Origin: Bacilli bacterium
GTDB lineage: Bacteria; Bacillota_I; Bacilli_A; RF39; UBA660
Length of the DNA stretch: 8,118 nt
NCBI GenBank assembly: GCA_017411235.1
Contig: JAFPMR010000121.1
Span: 1-8,118 of the forward strand
Direction: 5' to 3'
The translations under genes and the position numbers were made by a program. Below, piece after piece: positions 1-6,981 of this stretch. Within the stretch, counting starts at the first letter, position 1, and each line of letters starts with the position of its first letter. Below the pieces are notes generated by a model. The model worked only from the letters and a program-made list of their open reading frames with translations, had not been told where the DNA came from and made no database searches.

Positions 1-2
1 AA

Positions 3-473
3 GAGAATATTAAATTTGGTGATAATGGTAAAAAAGAAGTAAATGATAAACAAATATATGAAGCTTTAGATGTTGCTCAAGCTACAGAATTTGTTAATAA
101 AATGGATAAAAAATTAGATAGTCATATTGCTAGAGGAGGTACTAATGTATCTGGAGGTCAAAAGCAAAGATTATCTATTGCTAGAGCAGTAGCTCGTAAG
201 CCAGAAATATATATCTTTGATGATACTTTATCTGCATTAGATTATGCTACTGATGCTAAGTTAAGAAAAGATTTAAAGAAATATACTAAAGATGCTACAT
301 GTTTAATAGTTGCACAAAGAATAGGAACTATTATTAATGCTGATAAGATTATTGTTTTAGATAAAGGTGAATGTGTTGGAGTTGGAACACATAAAGAGCT
401 TTTAAAATCTTGTAAGGTTTATAAAGAGATTGCCTTATCACAACTTAGTGAGGAGGAACTTAAAAATGCCTAG
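3..473 (+). CDS. ABC exporter subunit with degenerate ATP site (3' part only)
   Basis: The reading frame is open from the window edge, so this is the last 156 codons of a longer gene; the ATG at 102 is internal. What remains is the C-terminal half of an ABC nucleotide-binding domain: signature VSGGQKQR (Ser codon at 150), Walker B IYIFDD (219-224), D-loop SALD, and the typical tail VGTHKELL. Two catalytic positions are altered: the Glu after Walker B is Asp (222-224) and the H-loop His is Gln (LIVAQR, codon at 315). This is the pattern of the degenerate-site subunit of heterodimeric exporters such as TM287/TM288, BmrC/BmrD and LmrC/LmrD, and the tail resembles TM287. It should pair with the next gene, whose start lies inside this one (8-nt overlap). 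The membrane domain and Walker A lie outside the window. The substrate is unknown; drugs, lipids or peptides are all possible for this family. Confidence 0.93.
   Translation, partial: ENIKFGDNGKKEVNDKQIYEALDVAQATEFVNKMDKKLDSHIARGGTNVSGGQKQRLSIARAVARKPEIYIFDDTLSALDYATDAKLRKDLKKYTKDATCLIVAQRIGTIINADKIIVLDKGECVGVGTHKELLKSCKVYKEIALSQLSEEELKNA
451..456 (+). promoter_or_regulatory. Shine-Dalgarno site of the second ABC subunit
   Basis: A perfect AGGAGG lies inside the end of the upstream ABC gene, 9 nt before the ATG at 466. It decides the start over the upstream in-frame TTG at 430 and ties translation of the two subunits together across their 8-nt overlap. Confidence 0.85.
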
Positions 474-2595
474 ACCACAAAAGATAGAAAAGTCTAAAGA
501 CTTTAAAGGATCAGTTAAGAAACTGATAAAGAGTTTAAAAGGGTTCCATGTTGCTATTTTAGTGGGATTAGTACTTGCTATGGCTAGTTCAATTCTTTCT
601 TTAGTAGCACCTAATAGATTAGCTGATATTACTGATTATATTACTGCTGGTTTAAAACCAAATGTTGATAAGTTACAAGTTGTTAACAAGGAAATATATG
701 GTCAAGCTATTAGTACATTTACGGCTTTCTATTATGGAAGAGATAATTTAGGAGATGAACAAAAAGCATTATTAGATGCTATTGGTACTGAAGATCCTAA
801 TGATGATATTGTTGCTTTTATTAATCTTGATGAAGCTACATTAAATAGTATTGTTTATACAGTAATTATTGATGATGTTAAGATTACTAAAGAAGATCAA
901 TTTAAGTATTTTGAGATTATGAAATCTATGAATCAAGATATGGTAAATGAAGATCTATTAAAGAAATTTGATGAAATGCCTGAAAGTATATATAGTTTAG
1001 TAAAACCTAAAATGGATATGAAAGCTATTAAGAGTGTAAGTTTATTATTACTTATCTTATATGTTTTATCTGCTATATGTAATTATTCAGAACAAATTAT
1101 TATGGCTTTAACTTCAAATAAATATGGATTTAAAGTTAGAAAGAGTATTAATGATAAGATTAATACATTACCTTTAAAATATTTTGATCAACATGAAACA
1201 GGTGATATTTTATCAAGAGTAACTAATGATGTTGATACTATGTCTATGAATTTAAGTATGAATTTATCTTCATTAATTGGTAATCTAACATTGTTCTTAG
1301 GCTCAGTTGTTATGATGTTTATTACAAGTCCAATAATGGCTGTAACTGGTATACTTGCTAGTTTTGTTGGATTTATATTTATGGGAGTAATCCTTAAGAA
1401 ATCACAAAAGTACTTCGTATTAAGACAAGAACAATTAGGAGATTTAAATGGTTATATTGAAGAAATATATTCTGGTCATAATATTGTTGTTGCTTATAAC
1501 GGAATTGAAGAAACTAATGCTGAATTTGATAAATTAAATGGTTTACTTGCTAAGAGTAGTAGGAAGAGTCAATTCTTAAGTGGTATTATGCGTCCTTTAA
1601 TGGGATTTGTTGGTAATATTGCTTATGTTGCAATATGTGTTGTTGGTTCTGTTTTAGTTATGAAGGGTAAGTTAACATTTGGTGTTATAGTAGCATTCAT
1701 GATTTATGTAAGAATGTTTACTAGACCTTTATCACAAATTGCTGAATCTATGACTTCACTACAAAGTACTACTGCTGCAGCCGAAAGAGTATTTGAATTC
1801 TTAGATGAAAAAGAAATGACTTTAGAAAATGATATTAGAAAACATCTAGATAAATCTAAAGTAAAAGGTGATATTGAATTCAAACACATTAAGTTTGGAT
1901 ATGATAATACGAGAACTATTATTAAAGACTTTAGTGCTAAAGTTAAAGCTGGAGAAAAAATTGCTTTAGTAGGACCTACTGGTGCTGGTAAAACAACAAT
2001 GGTAAACCTATTAATGAAATTCTATGATATTAATGAAGGAGATATACTTATTGATGGTGTGTCTACTAAGGAATTATCTAGAGAAAATATTCATGATTTA
2101 TTCTGTATGGTATTACAAGATACATGGTTATTTGATGGTACTGTTGGTGATAATATTAGATTTAATAAAGAGAATGTTACAGATGCAGAACTATGGGAAG
2201 TATGTCGTACTTTAGGATTAGATCACTTTATTAGAACTTTACCTAATGGTATGGATGCTACTGTAAGTGATAATGATGCTATAAGCCAAGGTCAAAAACA
2301 GTTAATAACTATTGCTAGAGGTATGATAGAAGATGCTCCTTTCTTAATCTTAGATGAAGCTACAAGTAATGTAGATACACGTACTGAAGAATTAGTACAA
2401 AAAGCTATGGATAAGTTAACAGAGGGAAGAACTTCATTTATTATTGCTCATAGATTATCAACTATTAAGAATGCTGATTTAATACTTGTTATGAATGAAG
2501 GTAATATAGTTGAACAAGGTACTCATGAGGAATTATTAAAGAAGAATGGCTTCTATGCTAATCTTTATAATAGTCAATTTGAAAAGACGATGTAA
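466..2595 (+). CDS. ABC exporter subunit with canonical catalytic Glu and a large extracellular insertion
   Basis: This 709-residue half-transporter has a fused membrane domain and ATPase. TM1 is about residues 27-49, TM2 about 187-209, then four more helices to about residue 430. The ATPase has Walker A GPTGAGKTT (503-511, K509), a Q-loop in VLQDTWLFDGT, Walker B FLILDE (626-631, E631) and H-loop H662. The signature is ISQGQ (606-610) instead of LSGGQ. Its intact Walker B and H-loop should therefore work with the SGGQ of the upstream subunit, while its own weak signature faces that subunit's degenerate site, as in TM288, BmrD and LmrD. Family members are usually about 580-620 residues; the surplus is mainly an acidic stretch of about 135 residues between TM1 and TM2, predicted outside the cell. 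The ATG at 466 is chosen because AGGAGG (451-456) lies 9 nt before it; an in-frame TTG at 430 has no such site. The last codons form the 5' arm of a terminator. Confidence 0.95.
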   Translation: MPRPQKIEKSKDFKGSVKKLIKSLKGFHVAILVGLVLAMASSILSLVAPNRLADITDYITAGLKPNVDKLQVVNKEIYGQAISTFTAFYYGRDNLGDEQKALLDAIGTEDPNDDIVAFINLDEATLNSIVYTVIIDDVKITKEDQFKYFEIMKSMNQDMVNEDLLKKFDEMPESIYSLVKPKMDMKAIKSVSLLLLILYVLSAICNYSEQIIMALTSNKYGFKVRKSINDKINTLPLKYFDQHETGDILSRVTNDVDTMSMNLSMNLSSLIGNLTLFLGSVVMMFITSPIMAVTGILASFVGFIFMGVILKKSQKYFVLRQEQLGDLNGYIEEIYSGHNIVVAYNGIEETNAEFDKLNGLLAKSSRKSQFLSGIMRPLMGFVGNIAYVAICVVGSVLVMKGKLTFGVIVAFMIYVRMFTRPLSQIAESMTSLQSTTAAAERVFEFLDEKEMTLENDIRKHLDKSKVKGDIEFKHIKFGYDNTRTIIKDFSAKVKAGEKIALVGPTGAGKTTMVNLLMKFYDINEGDILIDGVSTKELSRENIHDLFCMVLQDTWLFDGTVGDNIRFNKENVTDAELWEVCRTLGLDHFIRTLPNGMDATVSDNDAISQGQKQLITIARGMIEDAPFLILDEATSNVDTRTEELVQKAMDKLTEGRTSFIIAHRLSTIKNADLILVMNEGNIVEQGTHEELLKKNGFYANLYNSQFEKTM

Positions 2596-2607
2596 TCGTC
2601 TTTTTTT
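2582..2607 (+). terminator. Intrinsic terminator of the ABC exporter operon, containing the stop codon
   Basis: Nine bases (2582-2590, AAAAGACGA) pair perfectly with 2596-2604 (TCGTCTTTT) around a five-base loop TGTAA. The T-tract runs to 2607. The TAA stop of the second ABC subunit (2593-2595) is in the loop, so the final codons are part of the hairpin. The stable core is the five-pair GACGA/TCGTC, extended by A-T pairs. Confidence 0.85.
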
Positions 2608-2608
2608 A

Positions 2609-2617
2609 TGTTATAAT
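2609..2617 (+). promoter_or_regulatory. Extended -10 promoter for the DUF3592-like gene
   Basis: TG at 2609-2610, one base, then a perfect TATAAT at 2612-2617 form an extended -10 element beginning two bases after the terminator T-tract. A second TATAAT overlaps at 2617-2622. No good -35 hexamer is seen 16-18 nt upstream, where the terminator lies; extended -10 promoters tolerate this. Transcription would start near 2623-2625, leaving a leader of only about 10 nt before the ATG at 2634. The start point is inferred, not seen. Confidence 0.6.
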
Positions 2618-2633
2618 ATAATAGGTGAATGAT

Positions 2634-3500
2634 ATGAAAACAGAAGAAATAGTAGAAGAAGTAGAAAAAAGTAAGGTTAGCTTTTTTAAAATATTTTTAG
2701 GCACATTATTCGTTATATTCACTTTAATAGCTGTTTTCTTTATGGCAACATATATTAGATGGAAAGCTGAAATTAATAATAAAACTGAAATAGTATATAC
2801 CGGTCAAGAAGAGATTAAAATTGATAAATTAGTTGATTTTTATGGTATAGAATTAGATCCTGAATTAAAAGAAAATGAAGCTATTAGTGTGTACTGTACT
2901 AGTGAATTTGGTAAAGAATGTATTATGGCAGATTATAATAGTTTCTTGGAAAATAATTTTAGGAATCCATTCTTAGTAATTAGTATTGTTGTATTCATTG
3001 ATTTAATTCTTATTTATGTATTAACTAAAAATTACTTAAATGGTAATAAGAGATCATATGTTTATGGTGGATTAATTATTCTTTGGGGATTAGTTAATAT
3101 TTGTGTATCAGTTTATAAGATAGCTGATTATGTTAAATTAGAAAAAACTGGTGAACAAATTACTGGTAAACAAATTAATTATTTAAGATCAAATAATAAG
3201 AAGAGCTATGTACCTTATATTTCTTATAGTACAGAGAATCCTAATAATAGAAATGAAGTTATTGATGTTAAATATATTCCACTTAATTATTCTATAGATG
3301 GTTCTTTTGAAGAAAAAGAAATAACTCTATATCAAGATAAAAAGAACAAGTCTTTAGTTACACCAAAAAGAGATTTAAAAAGCTATATTGTACCTGTATC
3401 TACTGGCGTTTTAACAGTTATAATGGGATTTATATATTTAACTATTAATTCTCGTTTTAAAAAAAGAGAACAAAAGGAAAAAAATAAAGGACTTAACTAG
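2634..3500 (+). CDS. Four-helix membrane protein with DUF3592-like external domain
   Basis: This 288-residue membrane protein has predicted helices at about residues 18-40, 112-132, 142-162 and 251-271. Charge distribution (Lys in the N-terminus, KNYLNGNKR between TM2 and TM3, a Lys/Arg-rich tail) puts both ends and the short middle loop inside the cell. Two domains then lie outside: residues 42-110, with a Cys pair (C88, C96) that could form a disulfide, and residues 163-250. The latter, with its TGEQITGK start, YVPYISYST strand and flanking helices, resembles DUF3592, a family of unknown function. The match is by eye and moderate. Start: the ATG at 2634 follows AGGTG (2623-2627) by 6 nt; the in-frame GTG at 2625 lies inside that ribosome-binding site. 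The gene has its own promoter and terminator, so it appears to be monocistronic. Its role is unknown; an envelope function is likely only from topology. Confidence 0.85.
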   Translation: MKTEEIVEEVEKSKVSFFKIFLGTLFVIFTLIAVFFMATYIRWKAEINNKTEIVYTGQEEIKIDKLVDFYGIELDPELKENEAISVYCTSEFGKECIMADYNSFLENNFRNPFLVISIVVFIDLILIYVLTKNYLNGNKRSYVYGGLIILWGLVNICVSVYKIADYVKLEKTGEQITGKQINYLRSNNKKSYVPYISYSTENPNNRNEVIDVKYIPLNYSIDGSFEEKEITLYQDKKNKSLVTPKRDLKSYIVPVSTGVLTVIMGFIYLTINSRFKKREQKEKNKGLN

Positions 3501-3511
3501 TTCTTTTTTTT
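3486..3511 (+). terminator. Intrinsic terminator after the DUF3592-like gene, containing the stop codon
   Basis: Bases 3486-3493 (AAAGGACT) pair with 3499-3506 (AGTTCTTT), with one G-T wobble at 3490/3502, around the loop TAACT. Eight T residues follow at 3504-3511. The TAG stop (3498-3500) spans the end of the loop and the first two bases of the 3' arm. Confidence 0.8.
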
Positions 3512-3512
3512 A

Positions 3513-3521
3513 TGTTATACT
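3513..3521 (+). promoter_or_regulatory. Extended -10 promoter of the DUF2207 operon
   Basis: TG at 3513-3514, one base, then TATACT at 3516-3521 starts two bases after the preceding terminator T-tract, exactly the spacing seen at 2609. No convincing -35 hexamer is present. The inferred start near 3528 gives a leader of about 24 nt to the ATG at 3552. It would drive the three genes up to the terminator at 6911. Confidence 0.6.
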
Positions 3522-3551
3522 TAAGTAGATTATAGGATAGTGGGTTGGCAT

Positions 3552-5660
3552 ATGAAAAGATTTAACTTGAAATTTATAATCCTATTAATGGTAATTTTTA
3601 TATTGCCAATTTTTGTTATGGCTGAAGAAGCTACATCTGATATGTCTCCTAGTGGTGAGAACGTAGCAAACTTTGGGTTAGAAAAAGTTAGCATGAAAGA
3701 TATTAGATTTACTAAGTATTCTAATTATTTATCTACTGGGAAAATTGCTATAACAGTTAATGGTGTTATTGATAATGGTTATGGTAGAGATATAGTTGCT
3801 GATGTAGAATTGTATTTCTATGATAAGAACGATGCTGTATTAGATGTAGTTAGATCTAGTATTAATATTCCCGCTAAAAGCAAAGATACTTGTCGTTTAT
3901 TAGTATTTGAAAAAGAAGTAACTTATAATTTCTCAGATATTAAAACATATTCATTAAAGTTAATTGTTAATGATGACTTGGATGCTATTGCAGATAGTGA
4001 AAAAGATCAATATGTTTTCGAAAACTATAATATTAAAGTTAAGGTTAATAAGAATAATAAATATAATGTAGAAGAGTCTTTTGATTTAAGATTTAGAAAG
4101 ACTGTAGATACTTTTGTATTTGGTATTCCTTATCGTATTAAATATACATTAGAAGATGGTTCTAAAATTAATAAAAGAGCTGTTATGTCTAATATTAAAG
4201 TTAATGATGATTTTTATTTAAAGACTGAAGATGGTAATAGAAATCTATATATAGGTTCTTTGGATAAAACAACTAATTTAAAATCTTATGTTATTAATTA
4301 TGACTATAATGCTTTTGAAGATACAATTAAGAAACAAGATGAATTTGTTTTCTATGTTGTAAATAATAGAGAGAATAAAATAGATGGTTTATCTTTTGAA
4401 ATAGAGTTCCCTGATGATATTTCAAAGAATGAAATTTATTTTATGGATCAACATGGTACTAAGTTAGAAAATGTTGATTATACTGTAGAAGAAAATAAGA
4501 TTACTGGTAAGTTTGATCATATGATTAATTCTAATGTATCTTATGCTGTTAAAGTAGTATTAAAAGATAAGTATTTTGTTAATACAGATAAGAATGTAAG
4601 TAATGCTACTATTATGACTTTAATGGTATCTATTATTTCTATAGCAGTTACTATTGTTATCTGGGTTGCTCAAAAGAAGAGAGATAATAAAGCTACTTAT
4701 AATAGTATTTATTTCAATGATAAGATTAATAGTTTAGAAATGGGCTATTTGTTTAATGGAGATGTAAAAGATAAAGATATTGCAACTTTACTTATATCTT
4801 TAGCTAATAAGGGATTTATTGAAATAGAAAAATCTAAGAAGAGTTATAAGATATTAAAAGTAAAAGACTATAATGAAGATGATAGAGTAGAACAAGTCTT
4901 CATGAGAGAATTATTTCAAAAAGATGATGTTGTTTCTAGAAAAGAACTAGTAAATAATGTTGATTATATGAAATATAATATTGAGTTCAAATTACAAAAA
5001 CATAAAAAGAAAAATCGTTTGTTTATTAAACCAATATTCAATTATAAATTGATATTCTGGGCACTTATAGTTTTAATCTTTGCATTATGTAATATTAATA
5101 TATTCTTGGAATATCATACTAGCGCAATACTTATTAATGTGATAGTTGGTATTATCGGTTATATGGTAATGTTATATGGAATCTTATATGAGAATACTAA
5201 GATAGAAAAAATAATATATACTTTTGTTGGTTTGATGTTTATCGTAGCGCCAATAGTATTAACTAAATATGTAGCATTTATTGAAGATGACTTAAAATTA
5301 ATGACTTATATAATTGGTATTGTTTCTATGTTAGTTATCATTACTATTACACGAATGATGAATGATAGAAGTTTCTATGGTACTAGAATGTTAAATAAGA
5401 TTAATGCCTATAAAGAATACTTAATTAATTTTGATGATGTAGATAAAGAACTTAAGAATAATAAGTATTGTTTCTATGAAGTATTACCATATACATTTGT
5501 ATTAGGTGTATCTGATAAATGGTATCAAAAGTTTAAAGATTGTAAGATGGTTAAACCTAAATGGTACGATAGTGATGAATTTAATTTAGAAGAGTTCTAT
5601 AAAGATATTAAAGATATATATGCTGATATATTTATATCTTTAAAAAATAGTGAGAAATAG
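3552..5660 (+). CDS. Secreted/membrane DUF2207 protein with an extra FxLYD-like domain
   Basis: This 702-residue envelope protein begins with a signal peptide (MKR, hydrophobic run 8-22, likely cleavage after VMA at residue 24). Residues about 40-118 resemble the FxLYD beta-sandwich, with VNGVIDNGYGRDIVADVELYFYD (Y88-D91) and an IPAKSK turn. A second external region (about 140-345) contains FGIPYRI, typical of the DUF2207 N-terminal domain. One helix (354-374) then leads to a cytoplasmic domain with EMGYLFNGDVKDKDIATLLISLANKGFIEI (396-425), a hallmark of DUF2207. Four helices follow (about 500-518, 525-548, 553-576, 580-602), then a cytoplasmic tail with the family's LPY...LG motif (L645-Y647). 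The biochemical function is unknown. DUF2207 genes often lie beside lemA, but none is visible here. The start at 3552 follows GTGGG (3540-3544) by 7 nt and begins a clean signal peptide; the in-frame GTG at 3540 is less likely. It is the first gene of a three-gene operon. Confidence 0.88.
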   Translation: MKRFNLKFIILLMVIFILPIFVMAEEATSDMSPSGENVANFGLEKVSMKDIRFTKYSNYLSTGKIAITVNGVIDNGYGRDIVADVELYFYDKNDAVLDVVRSSINIPAKSKDTCRLLVFEKEVTYNFSDIKTYSLKLIVNDDLDAIADSEKDQYVFENYNIKVKVNKNNKYNVEESFDLRFRKTVDTFVFGIPYRIKYTLEDGSKINKRAVMSNIKVNDDFYLKTEDGNRNLYIGSLDKTTNLKSYVINYDYNAFEDTIKKQDEFVFYVVNNRENKIDGLSFEIEFPDDISKNEIYFMDQHGTKLENVDYTVEENKITGKFDHMINSNVSYAVKVVLKDKYFVNTDKNVSNATIMTLMVSIISIAVTIVIWVAQKKRDNKATYNSIYFNDKINSLEMGYLFNGDVKDKDIATLLISLANKGFIEIEKSKKSYKILKVKDYNEDDRVEQVFMRELFQKDDVVSRKELVNNVDYMKYNIEFKLQKHKKKNRLFIKPIFNYKLIFWALIVLIFALCNINIFLEYHTSAILINVIVGIIGYMVMLYGILYENTKIEKIIYTFVGLMFIVAPIVLTKYVAFIEDDLKLMTYIIGIVSMLVIITITRMMNDRSFYGTRMLNKINAYKEYLINFDDVDKELKNNKYCFYEVLPYTFVLGVSDKWYQKFKDCKMVKPKWYDSDEFNLEEFYKDIKDIYADIFISLKNSEK

Positions 5661-5671
5661 GTGGTGAGTTT

Positions 5672-6451
5672 ATGAATGCTAAGTTTAATGTTGGTGATGA
5701 AGTTGAAATAATTAGTAATGGTAGTACTGGTACTATCAAAGAAATAACTTCATATGTTAATAACGGTGACCTTGTCTACATGGTAGATGTTAAAGGTAAA
5801 GTAAAAGCTTATTTGGAATCTAATATAAGATTAGTAAGAAAAATAAATAATATTATGGACTTAGATTTAAACGAAATGTCTGTCTCTTTTCAAATAGAAG
5901 ATAAGATTAATGAAATAATTATTAAATTAAATTTAAGACCACCTGAGAATGAAGAATCTAGCTTATTAAATGCTGCTAAGTTACAAAAATATTTAGCAAC
6001 CAATTCTAATTATGATAATGAAACAAAGATTAATATTGGAACTAGTGTTACTAAGAATGAATTATTTCATGGTTTAGTAAATGGTAAATTAGATAGTATA
6101 GTTAATGCTTATATCTTTAGTGAAATATTGAATAAGGTTGGAAATAAAGTATTAAATGTTGCTCTTAAAGATGAGAATGGTGAATACTATATTGCTAATC
6201 TAGTATTAATAGGTGATGAATATTACTATTTTGATGTTACTTTAGAGCACTCTGTATTTATTGAAAATGGTGGAGAACTTAAGAACTTTGTCTTATGTTG
6301 TGGTGCTCTAGGTAGAGGAAGTTATGAACAATTCTTTAAACCAATGTGTTTAATAGATTTCCATGATAAATTAGCAGAGAATAAGCTACCGGATAATATA
6401 GCTAGATTAGATATAGATATTGATCTAGTTAATAAGATTATTAATATATGA
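5672..6451 (+). CDS. SH3/KOW-like plus probably inactive transglutaminase-fold protein
   Basis: This 259-residue protein has no signal peptide or membrane helix and is likely cytoplasmic. Residues 6-55 (NVGDEVEIISNGSTGTIKEI through AYLESNIRLV) look like a small SH3/KOW-type beta barrel. The rest resembles the transglutaminase/protease-like fold: IFSEILNKVG (148-157) matches the helix after the catalytic Cys, and YIANLVLIGDEYYYFDVT (173-190) matches the usual HAWNxVxxdGxWYxxDxT block. By that alignment the Cys is Ser142, the His is Tyr173 and only the Asp (D188) remains, so cross-linking or protease activity is unlikely; a binding role is inferred. The assignment rests on motif shape, not a search. 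The ATG follows AGGTGG (5659-5664) by 7 nt, and the gene starts 11 nt after the DUF2207 gene. Its TGA stop overlaps the next start. Confidence 0.85.
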   Translation: MNAKFNVGDEVEIISNGSTGTIKEITSYVNNGDLVYMVDVKGKVKAYLESNIRLVRKINNIMDLDLNEMSVSFQIEDKINEIIIKLNLRPPENEESSLLNAAKLQKYLATNSNYDNETKINIGTSVTKNELFHGLVNGKLDSIVNAYIFSEILNKVGNKVLNVALKDENGEYYIANLVLIGDEYYYFDVTLEHSVFIENGGELKNFVLCCGALGRGSYEQFFKPMCLIDFHDKLAENKLPDNIARLDIDIDLVNKIINI

Positions 6452-6924
6452 AAAATAAGATAATAAATGATTTATTTGGTAAAGAATTAGTTCAAGCTAT
6501 GAAAGAGATGCTTACTGATTTTAGAAAGTTAAAATTTGATGAGCACCAGATAGAAAAAGCTATGAAAGAGATAAATGAATCTGTAAGGGTTGGTTTATAT
6601 TTAATGGCTTTAGAAAACAATTATGATGATTTAGCTTATAAAATAAATGTTGCTAATAAAAGACTTAATATTACTCGTAAAGAAAAGTTCTTAGAAGCTT
6701 ATGAAAAAGGTGAAGCCTTAAAGTTCTTAAGTATTCTAGGAAAAGGAGATAAGATATCTCTTATGGGAGATTTAGGAGTAGACGTTGATGTTAGAGAAAG
6801 AGCTAAGTTGTCTAAAGTGGATAGAGATTACTATACTATTATTAGTAATTCAATAATGGAAGATCAAAAATATGATAATAGAGATGGTATTTCTAAATTT
6901 GTTAAATATAAAAAAGAAGATTAA
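6448..6924 (+). CDS. Small charged orphan protein, translationally coupled
   Basis: I do not recognise this 158-residue protein. It is soluble, lacks Cys and Trp, and is rich in Lys, Glu and Asp. Residues 1-95 look almost entirely alpha-helical, with heptad-like stretches (QAMKEMLTDFRKL, IEKAMKEINESVRV). A short glycine-containing segment (LGKGDKISLMGDLGVDVDV, 97-115) and a charged tail ending KKED follow. The ATG overlaps the TGA of the upstream gene in an ATGA junction, and no Shine-Dalgarno sequence is visible ahead of it, so it is probably translated by ribosomes that just finished the pseudo-transglutaminase gene. Such coupling often joins partners made in fixed ratio, so a complex of the two is a fair inference. 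The final codons, including the Lys and Glu/Asp codons of KKED, form the 5' arm of the terminator. An antitoxin-like or adaptor role is possible but unsupported. Confidence 0.8.
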   Translation: MKNKIINDLFGKELVQAMKEMLTDFRKLKFDEHQIEKAMKEINESVRVGLYLMALENNYDDLAYKINVANKRLNITRKEKFLEAYEKGEALKFLSILGKGDKISLMGDLGVDVDVRERAKLSKVDRDYYTIISNSIMEDQKYDNRDGISKFVKYKKED

Positions 6925-6938
6925 TTCTTCTTTTTTTT
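6911..6938 (+). terminator. Intrinsic terminator of the DUF2207 operon, containing the stop codon
   Basis: Ten bases (6911-6920, AAAAAGAAGA) pair perfectly with 6926-6935 around the loop TTAAT; T residues continue to 6938. The TAA stop (6922-6924) is in the loop. Only three G-C pairs support the stem, so it is weak by folding but has a long T-tract. Confidence 0.78.
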
Positions 6939-6947
6939 ATGTTTTTT

Positions 6948-6956
6948 TGATATAGT
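6948..6956 (+). promoter_or_regulatory. Extended -10 promoter of the two-gene right-hand operon
   Basis: TG at 6948-6949, one base, then TATAGT at 6951-6956 follows a run of seven T residues (6942-6948) and lies ten bases after the terminator T-tract. It matches the extended -10 form seen at 2609 and 3513 but with a weaker hexamer. A start near 6963 would leave a leader of about 19 nt to the ATG at 6982. Confidence 0.5.
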
Positions 6957-6981
6957 ATTACATACAACGGAAGTGGTTATA

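Noticed and set aside
102..104. ATG at 102 as the start of a short 123-residue protein
   Set aside because: The frame stays open to the window edge and the upstream residues continue a typical ABC ATPase, so this Met is internal.
430..465. TTG start extending the second ABC subunit by 12 residues
   Set aside because: The extension has no Shine-Dalgarno site, overlaps the upstream gene further, and the ATG at 466 has a perfect AGGAGG.
1704..1889. Minus-strand open frame of 61 codons
   Set aside because: It lies wholly within the ABC exporter gene, opposite well-conserved coding sequence, and has no independent ribosome-binding site or domain.
2024..2215. Plus-strand open frame of 63 codons
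   Set aside because: It is an out-of-frame shadow within the ATPase domain of the second ABC subunit.
6449..6451. Mycoplasma-type code with TGA as Trp
   Set aside because: No gene contains in-frame TGA, Trp is TGG throughout, and this TGA forms a sensible ATGA stop/start overlap; reading through would add only four codons before TAA.
5672..6451. Active transglutaminase or cysteine protease
   Set aside because: The aligned Cys and His positions are Ser142 and Tyr173; the CC at residues 209-210 lies after, not before, the Asp block, so it cannot be the usual nucleophile.
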